A DNA stretch of 64,000 nt from Bradyrhizobium septentrionale (GTDB taxonomy: Bacteria; Pseudomonadota; Alphaproteobacteria; Rhizobiales; Xanthobacteraceae), in assembly GCF_011516645.4 (NCBI RefSeq), contig NZ_CP088285.1, forward strand, positions 558,001 to 622,000, read 5' to 3'. The position numbers were made by a program, and so were the translations under genes. The notes under the pieces are model-generated. The model saw only the letters and a list, made by a program, of their open reading frames with translations, was not told where the DNA came from and did no database searches. Numbering within the stretch: position 1 is the stretch's first letter; each line of letters begins with the position of its first letter. This document shows, piece after piece, positions 41,845 through 53,939 of the stretch.

Positions 41845-43095
41845 TCATCCAGCCGTTGGTCTGATGCCGACTTTCCACAGATACAGCAGGCTTGGCGCTC
41901 GTTTTGCGAGACGTCCTAGCCAGGATATGGCCGCAGTTTTCCGGCGCTTGAACCTTTTATATTTCCCCATCACCCACCGGGTGAGCACCATGTTGACGTG
42001 ACGAAGGACGTTGACGCACTCCGAGCGGTAAAACCGCCCGTAGTAGTTCAGCCATCCTCTCGCGACAGGGTCGATCAGTTTGGCTAGGTCTTCCAGCGTT
42101 TGGTTGCTCCTGCTTGTCACCCGCCATTCGCGGATAGCCTGCCGGATTCCCTTGGCTGCCTTGCGGCTGATGGCCGGTGCGAAGCTGACAAACTTCTCAC
42201 CCTTGCTGTCCCGAGCTTTGCGCGGCCGGAACGTGTAGCCGAGGAAGTCGAACGTGATTTGCTCGTACCCTCCGCTCCGATTGTTGTCCTTGCAGTAGAC
42301 GATCCGGGTTTTCTCCGGGTGGAGTTCCAGACCGCACTCGGCAAGGCGATTACGGATCGCTCCCAGTACGGCTTTGGCCTCCTCCTCACTCCAGCAATGG
42401 ACGATCGCATCATCAGCGAATCTTTCGAAGCGCAGGTGTGAGAAGGTCCGTTGCATCCATGCATCGAAACAATAATGCATGAAGAGATTGGAGAGTACGG
42501 GCGAGACGACAGAACCCTGAGGGGTTCCTCGTGTTCGCTCGTCGCGGGTCCCGTCTTTCCGCTCCACGGTGGCTTGCAGCCACCGTCTGACGTAGAGACG
42601 AACCCAGCCCAATTCCACATGGTGGGCTACAGCTTTTTCCATCAGGTCCCATGGAATCGTATCGAAGAACGACTTGATGTCCAAGTCTATGACCCAATCG
42701 AATTTCCAGCAGCGCTCGCGCGCCTTCCCCACCGCATCGAGCGCAGAGCGTCCGGGCCGATAGCCGTAAGAGTCGGGGTGGAAGACTGGCTCCACTTCCT
42801 TTTCTATGACCATCTTTGCGACCGTCTGGGCCACTCGGTCTCCGACGGCGGGAATGCCGAGTTTCCTGACACTCTTGCCATCGGATTTGGGGATTTCCAC
42901 GAGACGAACAGGCGGTGGAAAATACGTCCCCGACGACATGCGATTCCAGACCTTGTAGAGATTCCTCTTCAGGTCCTTTTCGAACGCCGCGACGGAGACG
43001 CCATCCACGCCCGCGGCCCCTTGGTTTGCTTTGACCTGTTTCCAAGCCTGCCAAACAAGGTGCTTGGAGATATCATACGGCTTTGCCTCGGACAT
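41845..43095 (-). CDS. ltrA: Group II intron reverse transcriptase/maturase
   Basis: 416 residues. RT domains: NQGAAGVDGVSVAAFEKDLK (RT1), PDSYGYRPGRSALDAVGKAR (RT3), WVIDLDIKSFFDTIPWDLM (first catalytic Asp, RT4), RGTPQGSVVSPVLSNLFMHY (RT5) and ERFADDAIVHCWSEEEAKAV, where the YADD box is FADD. Domain X follows (LARGWLNYYGRFYRSECVNV-type). The C-terminus ends WLGRLAKRAPSLLYLWKVG with no zinc-finger HNH endonuclease. The phenylalanine in FADD and missing endonuclease fit class C- to E-like rhizobial introns. Domain V overlaps the end of the reading frame by only a few bases, a tight arrangement. Confidence 0.9.
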   Translation of the reverse strand: MSEAKPYDISKHLVWQAWKQVKANQGAAGVDGVSVAAFEKDLKRNLYKVWNRMSSGTYFPPPVRLVEIPKSDGKSVRKLGIPAVGDRVAQTVAKMVIEKEVEPVFHPDSYGYRPGRSALDAVGKARERCWKFDWVIDLDIKSFFDTIPWDLMEKAVAHHVELGWVRLYVRRWLQATVERKDGTRDERTRGTPQGSVVSPVLSNLFMHYCFDAWMQRTFSHLRFERFADDAIVHCWSEEEAKAVLGAIRNRLAECGLELHPEKTRIVYCKDNNRSGGYEQITFDFLGYTFRPRKARDSKGEKFVSFAPAISRKAAKGIRQAIREWRVTSRSNQTLEDLAKLIDPVARGWLNYYGRFYRSECVNVLRHVNMVLTRWVMGKYKRFKRRKTAAISWLGRLAKRAPSLLYLWKVGIRPTAG

Positions 43096-43764
43096 CAGTT
43101 CATCCCCATTGCGGGTTGGCTGTTGTCGTTGGCCAGATGATCGGGTCCCTTCGCTCCACCTGCATTACCAGGCTTCATCACTACTGCGAACCCGTCCGCC
43201 CCTGCGCCGTGCATCGGTACTCTCCCCTCAGCGGTGCTGCCGCTTTCAGGTTCTCCCTTGGCATCACGACACAGGTTCCCACGTTCCGTGTAAGAGCCTG
43301 CCATCAGGATCGCGCCGCCTCTACACCGGTCGTCACCCATCCAGTAACCAGGCTCCCGATAGGCTTGCTCCCAAGGAAGGGTTGAACCCTTGGTTTCGAC
43401 AACGTCTGTACTGGTTTTCGATGCTTCATCGGCGGTTCGCTTCCGCTCGCCTTCCTGAGGCTTACCTGACGGGCTTGCGCCCGCCTTTTCCAACAACGCT
43501 CACCACCTCGACCGTTGTGTCGAAGCAGCTTGTGGTGGTTTGGACTCTGATCCTGCAATCCGAGCCCGAGGGGCCTACCCTCATCTCTTGCACAGCAAGG
43601 CTGCTTGAAGGCTTTAGGTCAATTGATCTACCTCCTTCTTCGCGCCGTCGTGGCGCACCAACCCCGACCAGCTCCGACGACCCGAGCGCTACCAGCAGAG
43701 CACAGCCGATCAAAGGGGTCCCTTTTGGATGCCGATAGGGGTCCCAGTCAAACGCCGATTGACA

Positions 43765-44054
43765 CTGGGTGTTGCCTGATCACCTTCACGTCGCGTGAAT
43801 ATTGCCCGAAGGTGATGCCGATTTTGCACTGCGCTGGCGGTTGATCAAGTCCACCTTTTCGCGTCGTCTGGCGCGAAACGAGGCTCGTCGACCGGGTACG
43901 CGACTGGGCGCCGTCCTCGTTTCATCGTCACGTGGAGAGCTCGGCAACTATCCAGCGGATTGGGCGGACTCCCCTCATTTTTGGTGGGTCGCTTGTCCAG
44001 TTCAATTGCCCTACGTTTGTCCAATCACTGGTCCTGTTGATTGGCGAGGCTTCC
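43765..44054. other. Spacer with nested inverted repeat
   Basis: Contains ATCACCTTC at 43779-43787 and GAAGGTGAT at 43808-43816, with an inner TTCACG/CGTGAA pair (TTCACGTCGCGTGAA, starting 43785). Beyond this I see nothing until the PHB depolymerase ribosome site. Confidence 0.4.
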
Positions 44055-45506
44055 ATGCACGTGACCATGTTGCGGCACCACGTTGTCGGCCTGATCTGTG
44101 CTATGGCCGTTGGAATATCGCCGCTCGCTGCCCAGCCTTCGGCATTGCGCAGTTATAATGCGGCGATCGGCGAGAGCTCGGTCTCCGGCATTTCATCCGG
44201 CGCCTTCATGGCAATTCAGTTCGGCACAGCCTGGTCTTCGATCATCAAGGGAGTCGGTGTGGTCGCTGGCGGCCCCTATTGGTGCGCGGAGGCGAACTTC
44301 TGGGATGTCATCACCGGGTATTGGGGGCCGATCTGGCGGGCTACGCGTCAATGCATGAAAGGGCCTGCGTCGGACCTGAACATCAAGCACTTCACGAATC
44401 AAGCTGATGCGAAGGCGTCAGCCGGCGAGATCGATCCACTTAGCAATCTTGCCAGGCAGAAAATCTACCTCTTCCACGGCTACAACGACGCGGTCGTCTA
44501 TAAAGCCGCGCCCGATGCGGCTGCCGAGTTCTACCGCCACTATTTGGGCGATGGCAAGCGCGGCAATCTCTTCTATCAGACCGTGCTTGGCGCGGGCCAT
44601 TCTTTCGTGGTGACGAAACAGAACGACGCGGGACTGAACGACTGCAGCGCCAACAAGGAACCGTATATCAACCAATGCGGCTACGATCAGGCCGGAATCA
44701 TTCTGCAGCACATCTATGGCCGCCTGAACCCACTCAATCGCGGGCAACTCGCGGGCACACTCAAGAGCTTCGATCAGTCACTCTATACTAGGCCGCATAC
44801 AACCGACGAGCTGAGCCTGGGCGATAAAGGCTATGCTTTTGTACCTCAGGACTGCGAGCAGGGCGCTCCATGCCGCGTTCACGTGGCGCTGCATGGATGC
44901 AAGCAGGATGTCGATCAAATCGGCCCCAAGTTTGTCGACTATGCCGGCTACAATGCGTGGGCGGATACGAACAGTTTTATCATTCTCTATCCTCAAACCA
45001 AGCCCCACTCATTTCGGCCGACCAATCCGGATGCCTGCTGGGACTGGTGGAGCTACGTCAATCACACCGATGACTATGTCACCAAGTCCGGACCGCAAAT
45101 CAAGGCGATCAAGGCCATGCTAGACGCGCTCACCGGGGGGAACGCGACGCCCAACGCGACGCTCGTCAGTGAAAACGATCAATCGGTGTCAGCACCTCAA
45201 GGGCTCACGGCGAACGATGCTTCGGATAGCAGCGTTAATCTTGTCTGGTTTCCGGTATCGGGAGCAACGACTTACAAGGTCCAGCGTGCAGGCGCCGATC
45301 GTGCGTTTCAGACGGTTGGCGAGGTAGCAGGCGCGAGCTTCGGTGACTCCGGCCTGACGCCGCAAACAGCCTTCCGCTGGCGCGTATCTGCCATGCTCAA
45401 TGGAACGGAGGGCCCCGCCTCCGAGGAAGTGATCGCTACTACGCGATCGAGGCCTCCCCCTTGCAACGATCCTGGGTCCTGCCCGGTAGGCCCGATAGGC
45501 AGGTAG
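44055..45506 (+). CDS. Extracellular PHB depolymerase family esterase, with fibronectin type III domain
   Basis: 483 residues. The signal peptide is HHVVGLICAMAVGISPLAAQ with a probable cut after LAAQP. The alpha/beta hydrolase holds the nucleophile Ser in VSGISSGAFMAIQF (GxSxG-like), the Asp region in YLFHGYNDAVVYKAAPDAAA, and His in LGAGHSFVV. A second core-like block (CRVHVALHGCKQDVDQIGPK) is typical of type 2 short-chain PHA depolymerases. Residues about 395-465 form a fibronectin type III fold (APQGLTANDASDSSVNLVWF). It is secreted, acting on external polyester or plant esters (the fold also includes feruloyl-like esterases). ATG 44055 has GAGG seven bases before it. It stands alone between two mobile elements. 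Confidence 0.85.
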   Translation: MHVTMLRHHVVGLICAMAVGISPLAAQPSALRSYNAAIGESSVSGISSGAFMAIQFGTAWSSIIKGVGVVAGGPYWCAEANFWDVITGYWGPIWRATRQCMKGPASDLNIKHFTNQADAKASAGEIDPLSNLARQKIYLFHGYNDAVVYKAAPDAAAEFYRHYLGDGKRGNLFYQTVLGAGHSFVVTKQNDAGLNDCSANKEPYINQCGYDQAGIILQHIYGRLNPLNRGQLAGTLKSFDQSLYTRPHTTDELSLGDKGYAFVPQDCEQGAPCRVHVALHGCKQDVDQIGPKFVDYAGYNAWADTNSFIILYPQTKPHSFRPTNPDACWDWWSYVNHTDDYVTKSGPQIKAIKAMLDALTGGNATPNATLVSENDQSVSAPQGLTANDASDSSVNLVWFPVSGATTYKVQRAGADRAFQTVGEVAGASFGDSGLTPQTAFRWRVSAMLNGTEGPASEEVIATTRSRPPPCNDPGSCPVGPIGR

Positions 45507-46183
45507 GCGAAGGAGCAATGGATCTTTGCTCCAGCTTCATTCATCTGCCGAGCGCGAGGATCATGGATGAGGCGAACATCCTCTCGGCCCAGGTGGCCGA
45601 GTAGTGCGTCTGATTCAGTCTCCCTCGCGACAGATTCCGGAACTGCCACGTCCTTGTCTGTGCCGAACGAGGTGGCCCCGGAAACAGTTCGCTATCCAGC
45701 CAGATCATTTGTCAGTGCGCGTGCTCAGCTTGCCGCAACGCTGACAGGTGCCACGCTCGATGCGCTCAGAAACGAAATCGAACTCGCCGAGCAGCAATCT
45801 GCACGATGGTCGTCCCCGACCGCAGCTCCCGACGACAGCGTCGATCGGCACCGCGTTTTCGACGACGTGGCGGGGTCGTCCTATGTCATACTGCGGCGTT
45901 TTCAAAACCAGAACAGCGATTGCAAGCCGCGCGCGGAAGACAGCACAAGCGCAATATCGCATGTCCGTAACACGGCGTGAGATCATTCTTCCATTGGATA
46001 ACCATTGGAGCGATATCCCATGGACCGGGCGCGCCGGCCGGATGGCATATGCGAGGCAAGACAGCAGCATCTCCTTTCGTGCCGTTGGTTGAGAATCCTC
46101 AAAACTGGTCGTTTCGCGCGACTCCTGGGCGCGAGCGAACGCCAACAATACGAACACACTGCACACCTACCCACACCGTAAGC
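45507..46183. other. Low-information stretch
   Basis: Plus- and minus-strand frames of 114-153 codons exist, but none has a good ribosome site or recognisable domain. A stretch in one plus frame (ATLTGATLDALRNEIELAEQ) looks protein-like and may be a decayed gene. I cannot assign it. Confidence 0.4.
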
Positions 46184-46318
46184 TGTCAAATCGCATCCAA
46201 GTGCGACCCCTTTTCGCGTCCAAGAATGACCCCTCTGACGGAGCCAAGACCGGCGTCGCGGAGCCCCACGTAGCGGAGGAGAGCCGGTCTTGGCGGGCCG
46301 CGAGTGGCGAGCAGGAGG

Positions 46319-47047
46319 TTATGCGCGGTTCTTGAAGCGCCAGCTGTCGTTGCCAGTCTCGATGATGTCGCAGTGGTGGGTCAGCCGATCGAGCATGGCG
46401 GTTGTCATTTTCGCGTCGCCGAACACTTGCGGCCAATCGGCGAAGGCGAGGTTGGTGGTGATCAGCAGCGAGGTGTTTTCGTAGAGTTTGCTGATCAGGT
46501 GGAACAACAACTGGCCGCCAGGCTGGCTGAACGGCAGATAGCCGAGCTCGTCGATGACGATGAGATCGTAGCGCAACAGCTTCTCGGACAACCGGCCACT
46601 ACGACCGGCGGCCTTCTCCTGCTCCAGTTGATTGACGAGGTCGACCAGATTGAAGAAGCGTCCTCTGGCGCGGGCGCGAATGACCGCCGAGGCCACGGCG
46701 ATGCATAGATGGGTTTTGCCAGTGCCGGTGCCGCCGATGAAGATTGCGTTGCGCTTGGCGTCGAGGAAGCCCCCGGAGGCGAGTTCACGCACCAGTCCTT
46801 CATCGACAGGCGTGTCCGCGAAGACGAACTTGTCGATGTCCTTGAGAACCGGGAACTTGGCTTCGCCGATACGATAGCTGATCGAGCGGGCTTGCCGGTG
46901 GGTGCGTTCGGCCTGGATCAGGCTGGCGATCAGCGGATAGATCTCATCGCGCCGCGCAAGACCCTTACCGACAATCTCATCGAAGCTGGCGCGCATGCCG
47001 TAAAGCTTGAGTTCGCTCATGGCCTCCAGAATCTCATGGCGTTCCAT
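46319..47047 (-). CDS. istB: IstB ATPase (element 2)
   Basis: 242 residues from ATG 47047. Walker A is [20 protein letters not shown], Walker B is [20 protein letters not shown], and [20 protein letters not shown] is the sensor region. It ends [16 protein letters not shown], the short C-terminus, compared with the longer element 1 tail. It overlaps istA by one base (TGATG). Intact. Confidence 0.92.
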   Translation of the reverse strand: MERHEILEAMSELKLYGMRASFDEIVGKGLARRDEIYPLIASLIQAERTHRQARSISYRIGEAKFPVLKDIDKFVFADTPVDEGLVRELASGGFLDAKRNAIFIGGTGTGKTHLCIAVASAVIRARARGRFFNLVDLVNQLEQEKAAGRSGRLSEKLLRYDLIVIDELGYLPFSQPGGQLLFHLISKLYENTSLLITTNLAFADWPQVFGDAKMTTAMLDRLTHHCDIIETGNDSWRFKNRA

Positions 47048-48546
47048 CAGGCGATCTTCCTTATGCTGTCGTAGCGGCCACAATCGGCCGCGGGTTCGAT
47101 CTTCAGGCGCAGCGCGTCGGGCGTAATGATGCTGGGCGGCGGCGTGGGCTGCCGTCGGCGTGCCAGCACGGTCAGAATTACATCGCCACTAGCGAGGCCC
47201 GCTTCCAGCGCTTCGGCGCAGGCGCTTTCGACCGCGGCGAGCCCGTGATCGAGCACGGCGCCCAACACCTTGACGAACTGTCTGTCCCCGTCGGCGTGTT
47301 GCTTCAGTTTGGCGCGGACCTGGGTCAGGGCGGGTGGCAGAGCCCAATCCTTGAACGGCGCGCCGTTGCGCAAGGCACCGGGCTTCTTCATTAGTACCGG
47401 CAGATAATGCCAGGGATCGTAGATGATCTGGTCACGCCGGAAGTGGCGCGGATGGTCGGCGACCACCTCGTCGCCCAGCAAGACGACAATCCGTTCGGCA
47501 TGGGAGCGCACCAGAACCATCCGGCCGGCGGCGCGCGCATCGACGCTGTAGCGATTGTGATCGGCCATGATCAGGCAAGTGGTGCTGGCCCTAACGGCCT
47601 TCTCGACGAACCCGTCGAAGGGGCCGCGAAGCTCCATCAGGCTCGCGCGTTCTTCCTGGAACACGTCCCAGATCGGCCGATCCTTGAACTCCGGATGCCT
47701 GGTTCGTTTGGCGTAGGCGATGCACTGATCTTCCAGCCACGCATTCAGCTCGGCGAGACTCTTGACCCGAGGCTTCGGCCGGAACATCTGGTCACGCAAG
47801 TTGCCAACCTGGTTCTCGACCTGACCTTTCTCCCATCCCGAGGCGGGTGTGCAGGCCACCGGGTCGATCAGATGGTGCGAGCACATTTGCAAAAAACGGC
47901 GGTTATACCGGCGCGCCTTGCCAACGAAGATCGCCTCGACCGCCGTCTTCATGTTGTCGTAGATGCCGCGCCGGCAAACCCCGCCATAGAACCGGAACGC
48001 CTTGTCATGCGCGTCGAACACCAACTCCTGAGTCTCGCGGAAGTAGACGCGCACAAACGGCATGCGGCTGTGCGACAGCTTCATGTGCGCCGCCTTGACC
48101 GTCAGCGGCAAGCCCTGGAGCGTGATCGTCTCGTGGCTCCAGTCAAACTGGTAGGCTTCCCCAGGCGCAAAGCTCATCGGCACATAGGCAAGAGCCGGGA
48201 CCCGGGCGCGTTCGTCGCGCCAGGACTTGACGAAGCGATGCACGCTGTCGTGCGCGCCGTCATATCCGCGCCCACGTAATTCCTCAAACAGCCGCTGCGT
48301 CGAGCGGCGTTCCCGCTTCGGCAGATTAGCTTCGGTTCCAAGGATCTCCGTCAGAGCCTCGACCCAATCGCCAAGCTTAGGCGTCGGCTGAACGCCCCGC
48401 GCGTATTTGAACTCGGTCTTGTGGCCCCGAATGACCTTGCGCACCGTCGCGCGCGATACCAAAAGCGTGCGCACTATCTCCTTGATGGAGCGGTCCTGCT
48501 CGAAATAGGCGCGCCGTATCTCGCCGATCTTGTCCACGCCAATCAT
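47047..48546 (-). CDS. istA: IstA transposase (element 2)
   Basis: About 499 residues from ATG 48546 ([20 protein letters not shown]). The HTH is [20 protein letters not shown] (about 20-40). The DDE core includes the D in [19 protein letters not shown] and the D of [16 protein letters not shown], with E in [19 protein letters not shown]. The tail ends [15 protein letters not shown]. The reading frame is open 36 nt further, but that part is made of the end of element 3, so it is not native. The catalytic triad is complete. Confidence 0.9.
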   Translation of the reverse strand: MIGVDKIGEIRRAYFEQDRSIKEIVRTLLVSRATVRKVIRGHKTEFKYARGVQPTPKLGDWVEALTEILGTEANLPKRERRSTQRLFEELRGRGYDGAHDSVHRFVKSWRDERARVPALAYVPMSFAPGEAYQFDWSHETITLQGLPLTVKAAHMKLSHSRMPFVRVYFRETQELVFDAHDKAFRFYGGVCRRGIYDNMKTAVEAIFVGKARRYNRRFLQMCSHHLIDPVACTPASGWEKGQVENQVGNLRDQMFRPKPRVKSLAELNAWLEDQCIAYAKRTRHPEFKDRPIWDVFQEERASLMELRGPFDGFVEKAVRASTTCLIMADHNRYSVDARAAGRMVLVRSHAERIVVLLGDEVVADHPRHFRRDQIIYDPWHYLPVLMKKPGALRNGAPFKDWALPPALTQVRAKLKQHADGDRQFVKVLGAVLDHGLAAVESACAEALEAGLASGDVILTVLARRRQPTPPPSIITPDALRLKIEPAADCGRYDSIRKIA

Positions 48547-48568
48547 TGCGCGGCGGCGATCAGGGTGA

Positions 48569-51111
<2,543 letters not shown>

Positions 51112-51303
51112 TTGTCGCGCAGCGTCAATCAAGCCTTGCCAAACCCGCGGCCAGCGTCAATGATCCGCCCACTCGGCTGCCTTGTCTCATCTTGATTGAC
51201 GCGCCACTCTCATCCTGATTGATGTGGTGGAACGGCCCGCTCCGACAGCATCATCGTGCTAAAACGTGGTCGTTGTTCGAACGCCACAAGGAGGGACCGT
51301 TCC

Positions 51304-52347
51304 ATGAAGCAGGTTAGCACCATCGGGTTGGATTTGGCGAAGCACATTTTTCAAGTTCACGGCGCGGGTGCCGATGGCTCGCCGGTGTTCAACCGGAGAC
51401 TACGGCGCAGCGAGGTCCTGCATTTCTTCTCGAAGCAGCCGGCCTGCCTTGTCGGAATAGAAGCCTGTGGCAGCGCTCACTATTGGGCACGCGAGATTGC
51501 AACTCTCGGCCATGAAGTGCGGCTGATCCCACCAGCTTACGTCAAGCCGTTTGTGAAGCGTGGAAAAACGGATGCGGCGGATGCCGAGGCCATCAGCGAA
51601 GCCGTGACTCGCAAGACCACGCGCTTCGTTCCGATCAAAACGGCCGAGCAACAAGCCGGAACGATGGTCCTGAAGAGTCGCGCACTTCTGGTGAAACAGC
51701 AAACGCAGACGATCAACGCCCTGCGCTCGCATCTGGCTGAGTTGGGCATCATTGCCGCCGCCGGCCGGACAAAGGTCGAGGCGTTGGTTGCAATCGTACG
51801 GGATGTAGCAGATATCCGCTTGCCTGCGGCAGCGCGCTTCGCGCTGACGGCAGTTGCCGATCAGATCGAGGCTCAGGCGGACCAGATTGACAAGCTCGAG
51901 CGAGCCATTGTTGCTGCGGCAAGGACCGACAAGGACATGCGCCGACTGACTACCATCCCCGGCATTGGAGCCATTACAGCGGCGACCATCAAGGCGCTGG
52001 TGCCAGATCCCGGCGGCTTCAAATCCGCTCGTCACTTTGCTGCCTGGCTGGGACTGACGCCGCGACAGCATTCGAGTGGGGGCAAGGAGCGGATGGGGCG
52101 AATCTCGAAGATGGGAAACCCCGAACTTCGGAGCCTCCTCGTTCTTGGGGCGACATCCGTCCTGCGAATTGCCCGGAAGGCTGATCGGGCGCCGCCATGG
52201 TTGAAGTCGCTGCTCGCCAGACGTCCGTACAAGGTGGCAGCGGTCGCACTGGCCAACAAGACAGCGCGAATTGCCTGGGCGCTCTTGAACAGGGGTGGGA
52301 TTTATCGGCATCCGGAGACGCTAGCGACGACTACGCCTGCCGCTTGA
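51304..52347 (+). CDS. IS110/IS1111-type transposase (DEDD)
   Basis: 347 residues. The RuvC-like N-terminal domain starts VSTIGLDLAKHIFQVHGAGA (first Asp), then GIEACGSAHYWARE (Glu) and VKRGKTDAADAEAISEAVTR (two Asp): the DEDD set. The C-terminal Tnp_IS1111A_C/transposase_20 domain has TIPGIGAITAATIKALVPDP and FAAWLGLTPRQHSSGGKERM with the catalytic Ser. ATG 51304 follows AAGGAGGGACCGTTCC. It is intact. The enzyme works with a structured RNA encoded beside it (next entry). Confidence 0.92.
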   Translation: MKQVSTIGLDLAKHIFQVHGAGADGSPVFNRRLRRSEVLHFFSKQPACLVGIEACGSAHYWAREIATLGHEVRLIPPAYVKPFVKRGKTDAADAEAISEAVTRKTTRFVPIKTAEQQAGTMVLKSRALLVKQQTQTINALRSHLAELGIIAAAGRTKVEALVAIVRDVADIRLPAAARFALTAVADQIEAQADQIDKLERAIVAAARTDKDMRRLTTIPGIGAITAATIKALVPDPGGFKSARHFAAWLGLTPRQHSSGGKERMGRISKMGNPELRSLLVLGATSVLRIARKADRAPPWLKSLLARRPYKVAAVALANKTARIAWALLNRGGIYRHPETLATTTPAA

Positions 52348-52606
52348 TAATACAGCAGTTGTCAAAGAGATCTGACCGGCGCGGGCCGGCAGAGGGCAAG
52401 GAGCAATAACAGGCGATGAACCCACGGGACGAAATCCCGACACGAGTGAGGCTGGCGCGACAATGCGCTTCAAGCGCGTCTGATTGATTTAGCCCCTTGT
52501 GTCGCGGACTTCATCGAGGCCAGCGGTCATGCGCCGCGCTTTACAGGCCGTATACATGACCGCACCGCTCCCATGTGTGAAGTCGACTGAGAAAGCTCTT
52601 GCGCCC
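52348..52606 (+). ncRNA. Candidate bridge/seek RNA region of the IS1111-type element
   Basis: A 259-nt non-coding tail between the transposase and the right inverted repeat. In the IS1111 group the guide RNA lies in this 3' region. GC-rich inverted segments occur (CCGGCGCGGGCCGG at 52377-52390; GGGACGAAATCCC at 52424-52436). No boundary of the RNA can be set by eye. Confidence 0.4.
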
Positions 52607-52619
52607 GCGGGCCGTTCCA

Positions 52620-53274
52620 TACATGTCGCGCTATAGTGCTGCCGATCACGCCGGCATTCTGCTTCGCCCATGCGCGGCGGGGCTTCTTCGAGCTGGCCGA
52701 CATCGAGAAGAATGCCAGGGAGGGCCGCCGGGGCAAACCGGTCTCCCCGATCGCGCTGGAGGCAGTCAGGCGTCTGGATGCGCTGTTCGAGATCGAGCGC
52801 GCCATCAACGGCAGCAGCGTCGACAAGCGCCGTGCTGTGCGCCAGGTGCAGAGCAAGCCGATTCTCGACGACATGCACGCCTGGTTGTTGTGTGAGCGCG
52901 AAACCCTCTCGCGCTCCTCCGAGGTTCTGAAGCCCATGAACTACATGCTCAGGCGCTGGGACGACTTCGCCCGCTTCCTCGACGATGGCCGGATCTGCCT
53001 GACCAACAATTGTGCTGAGCGCGCATTGAGAGGCATCGCCTTGGGAAGGCGCAACTGGACCTTCGCCGGCAGCCAGCGTGGTGCCGACCGTGCCGCAATC
53101 ATGCTGACGATGATCACGACCTGTCGTCTCAACGACGTCGATCCCAAGGCCTGGCTCGCCGACGTCCTCGCCCGCATCGCCGATCTTCCCGCTTCGCGCC
53201 TGCACGAACTGCTGCCCTGGGAATGGAAGCTTCTGCGCCAAACCCGCAAGCCCGACGATCAGCAAGCCGCCTGA
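52620..53274 (+). pseudogene. IS66 transposase (TnpC), C-terminal fragment
   Basis: The frame ITPAFCFAHARRGFFELADI then PISPIALEAVRRLDALFEIE-like and DDGRICLTNNCAERALRGIA, LGRRNWTFAGSQRGADRAAI is the last third of an IS66 transposase, including the last catalytic Glu (NCAERALR). It ends normally (LPWEWKLLRQTRKPDDQQAA). The N-terminal two thirds, with the first two aspartates, are gone; the IS1111-type element lies directly on the 5' side, so that insertion is the likely cut. No tnpA/tnpB are left. Confidence 0.85.
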
Positions 53275-53361
53275 TCTTCACCAAACGCTATCTTACAGAT
53301 CGCCACGCCCGCGCGCATGCGTCAATCAGGCGGCCTTCGTCGTATGCGTACGATCTAACGA

Positions 53362-53607
53362 CTGCACGAGGAGTTTAAGCGGCGGATCAAGATCCAGACC
53401 GTGCTGCTGTCCGCGGACACCGCTGCCATTCTGTTCTGGGCGCTGCTCGCCTCCGGCCGAATCAACCTGTGCAAGATCGATGGCTGGCAGACGCTCGCCG
53501 CCAAACCTATCGATCAGCCAATTGACCAGCCCGAACAGATGCCTTCATGTACCCGGAGATCGCGCCACTGCGAATTCCAACCACCTTCCGGACGGTACCC
53601 GGATTGA
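53362..53607 (+). pseudogene. IS256-like transposase, C-terminal remnant
   Basis: The frame from 53362 reads LHEEFKRRIKIQTVLLSADT then AAILFWALLASGRINLCKID and GWQTLAAKPIDQP, matching the very end of Mutator/IS256-like transposases (short TQ...DA helix, final GQI...DGW motif). The catalytic part is missing. The family call is from the short pattern only and is less certain. Confidence 0.45.
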
Positions 53608-53939
53608 CGTGGTCTCGGCGATGGTTGGAAATCCGGTCGTCGCTTGACTCAGTGATTCTGACCACCGCCTCGGCAATCAACGGCTCTCTATCATCTCTGC
53701 GTGTGGCAGAGCTGACTTCTGATGTCTCAGGAGGAGACTGAAAGCCGGCACGCTCAAGGACGATCTTTACTCCGTATGCCAACGCCGAGCCGAATTTAGA
53801 TGGTAGGCCGGACTCTAACTCCATCTGGAGGAAATACGCAGGGGCAGGTCAGAGGCAACCAAGGGGCCGCGTTGCTGCAAACGATCCGAAAAGACCTCCC
53901 GTTCGGGCCGACGATCACCTCATCGACGGTCCCAAGTAG
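53608..53939. other. Gene-free spacer before the GH12 gene
   Basis: No convincing gene. Overlapping short frames on both strands only. The stretch is AT-richer near the GH12 stop. Confidence 0.45.

Larger units (their letters stand above)
41768..43658 (-). mobile_element. Group II intron (1891 bp) with reverse transcriptase
   Basis: On the minus strand it starts GTGCGCC at 43658, the normal 5' end of bacterial group II introns, and ends CGAC at 41768. Domain V is visible just after the RT stop and domain VI follows (next entry). The boundaries are supported independently: deletion of exactly this interval restores an open istB frame. The encoded RT lacks an endonuclease domain, so the intron probably used a replication-linked primer or a single-strand route. 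Confidence 0.8.
40749..43764 (+). mobile_element. IS21-family element 1, deleted in istA and carrying a group II intron
   Basis: Left end TGTCATTCGGC at 40749, right end (reverse) TGTCAATCGGC at 43764. The first 65 bp keep the terminal repeat, but istA is reduced to its last 64 codons. istB is then interrupted by an intron at 41768-43658. The left flank is the truncated FAH gene. No direct repeat is visible, so the insertion was accompanied by deletion. Confidence 0.75.
46184..48553 (-). mobile_element. IS21-family element 2
   Basis: Its left end at 46184 is TGTCAAATCGCATCCAAGTG, followed inside by repeats of GACCCCTT/GACCCCTC. istB and istA are complete and overlap (TGATG). The expected end upstream of istA is absent because element 3 begins there, so this copy has lost its promoter-side terminus and probably cannot move on its own. 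Confidence 0.7.
51223..52625 (+). mobile_element. IS110-family (IS1111-group) element
   Basis: Subterminal inverted repeats TGGAACGGCCCGC (51228-51240) and GCGGGCCGTTCCA (52607-52619) are a perfect 13-bp pair, a hallmark of the IS1111 group. One transposase occupies the middle. It starts directly after the right end of IS21 element 3. Exact outer limits are uncertain by a few bases. Confidence 0.75.

Noticed and set aside
42451..43738. Plus-strand proteins of 229-235 codons within the intron
   Set aside because: Antisense to the reverse transcriptase or to intron RNA; only the last 26 codons (after 43659) are real, as the end of istB.
40742..43771. Target-site duplication of IS21 element 1
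   Set aside because: Left flank CCTTATG and right flank CTGGGTG differ, and the FAH C-terminus does not continue after the element.
52489..53265. 258-codon minus-strand frame
   Set aside because: Antisense to the IS66 transposase fragment.
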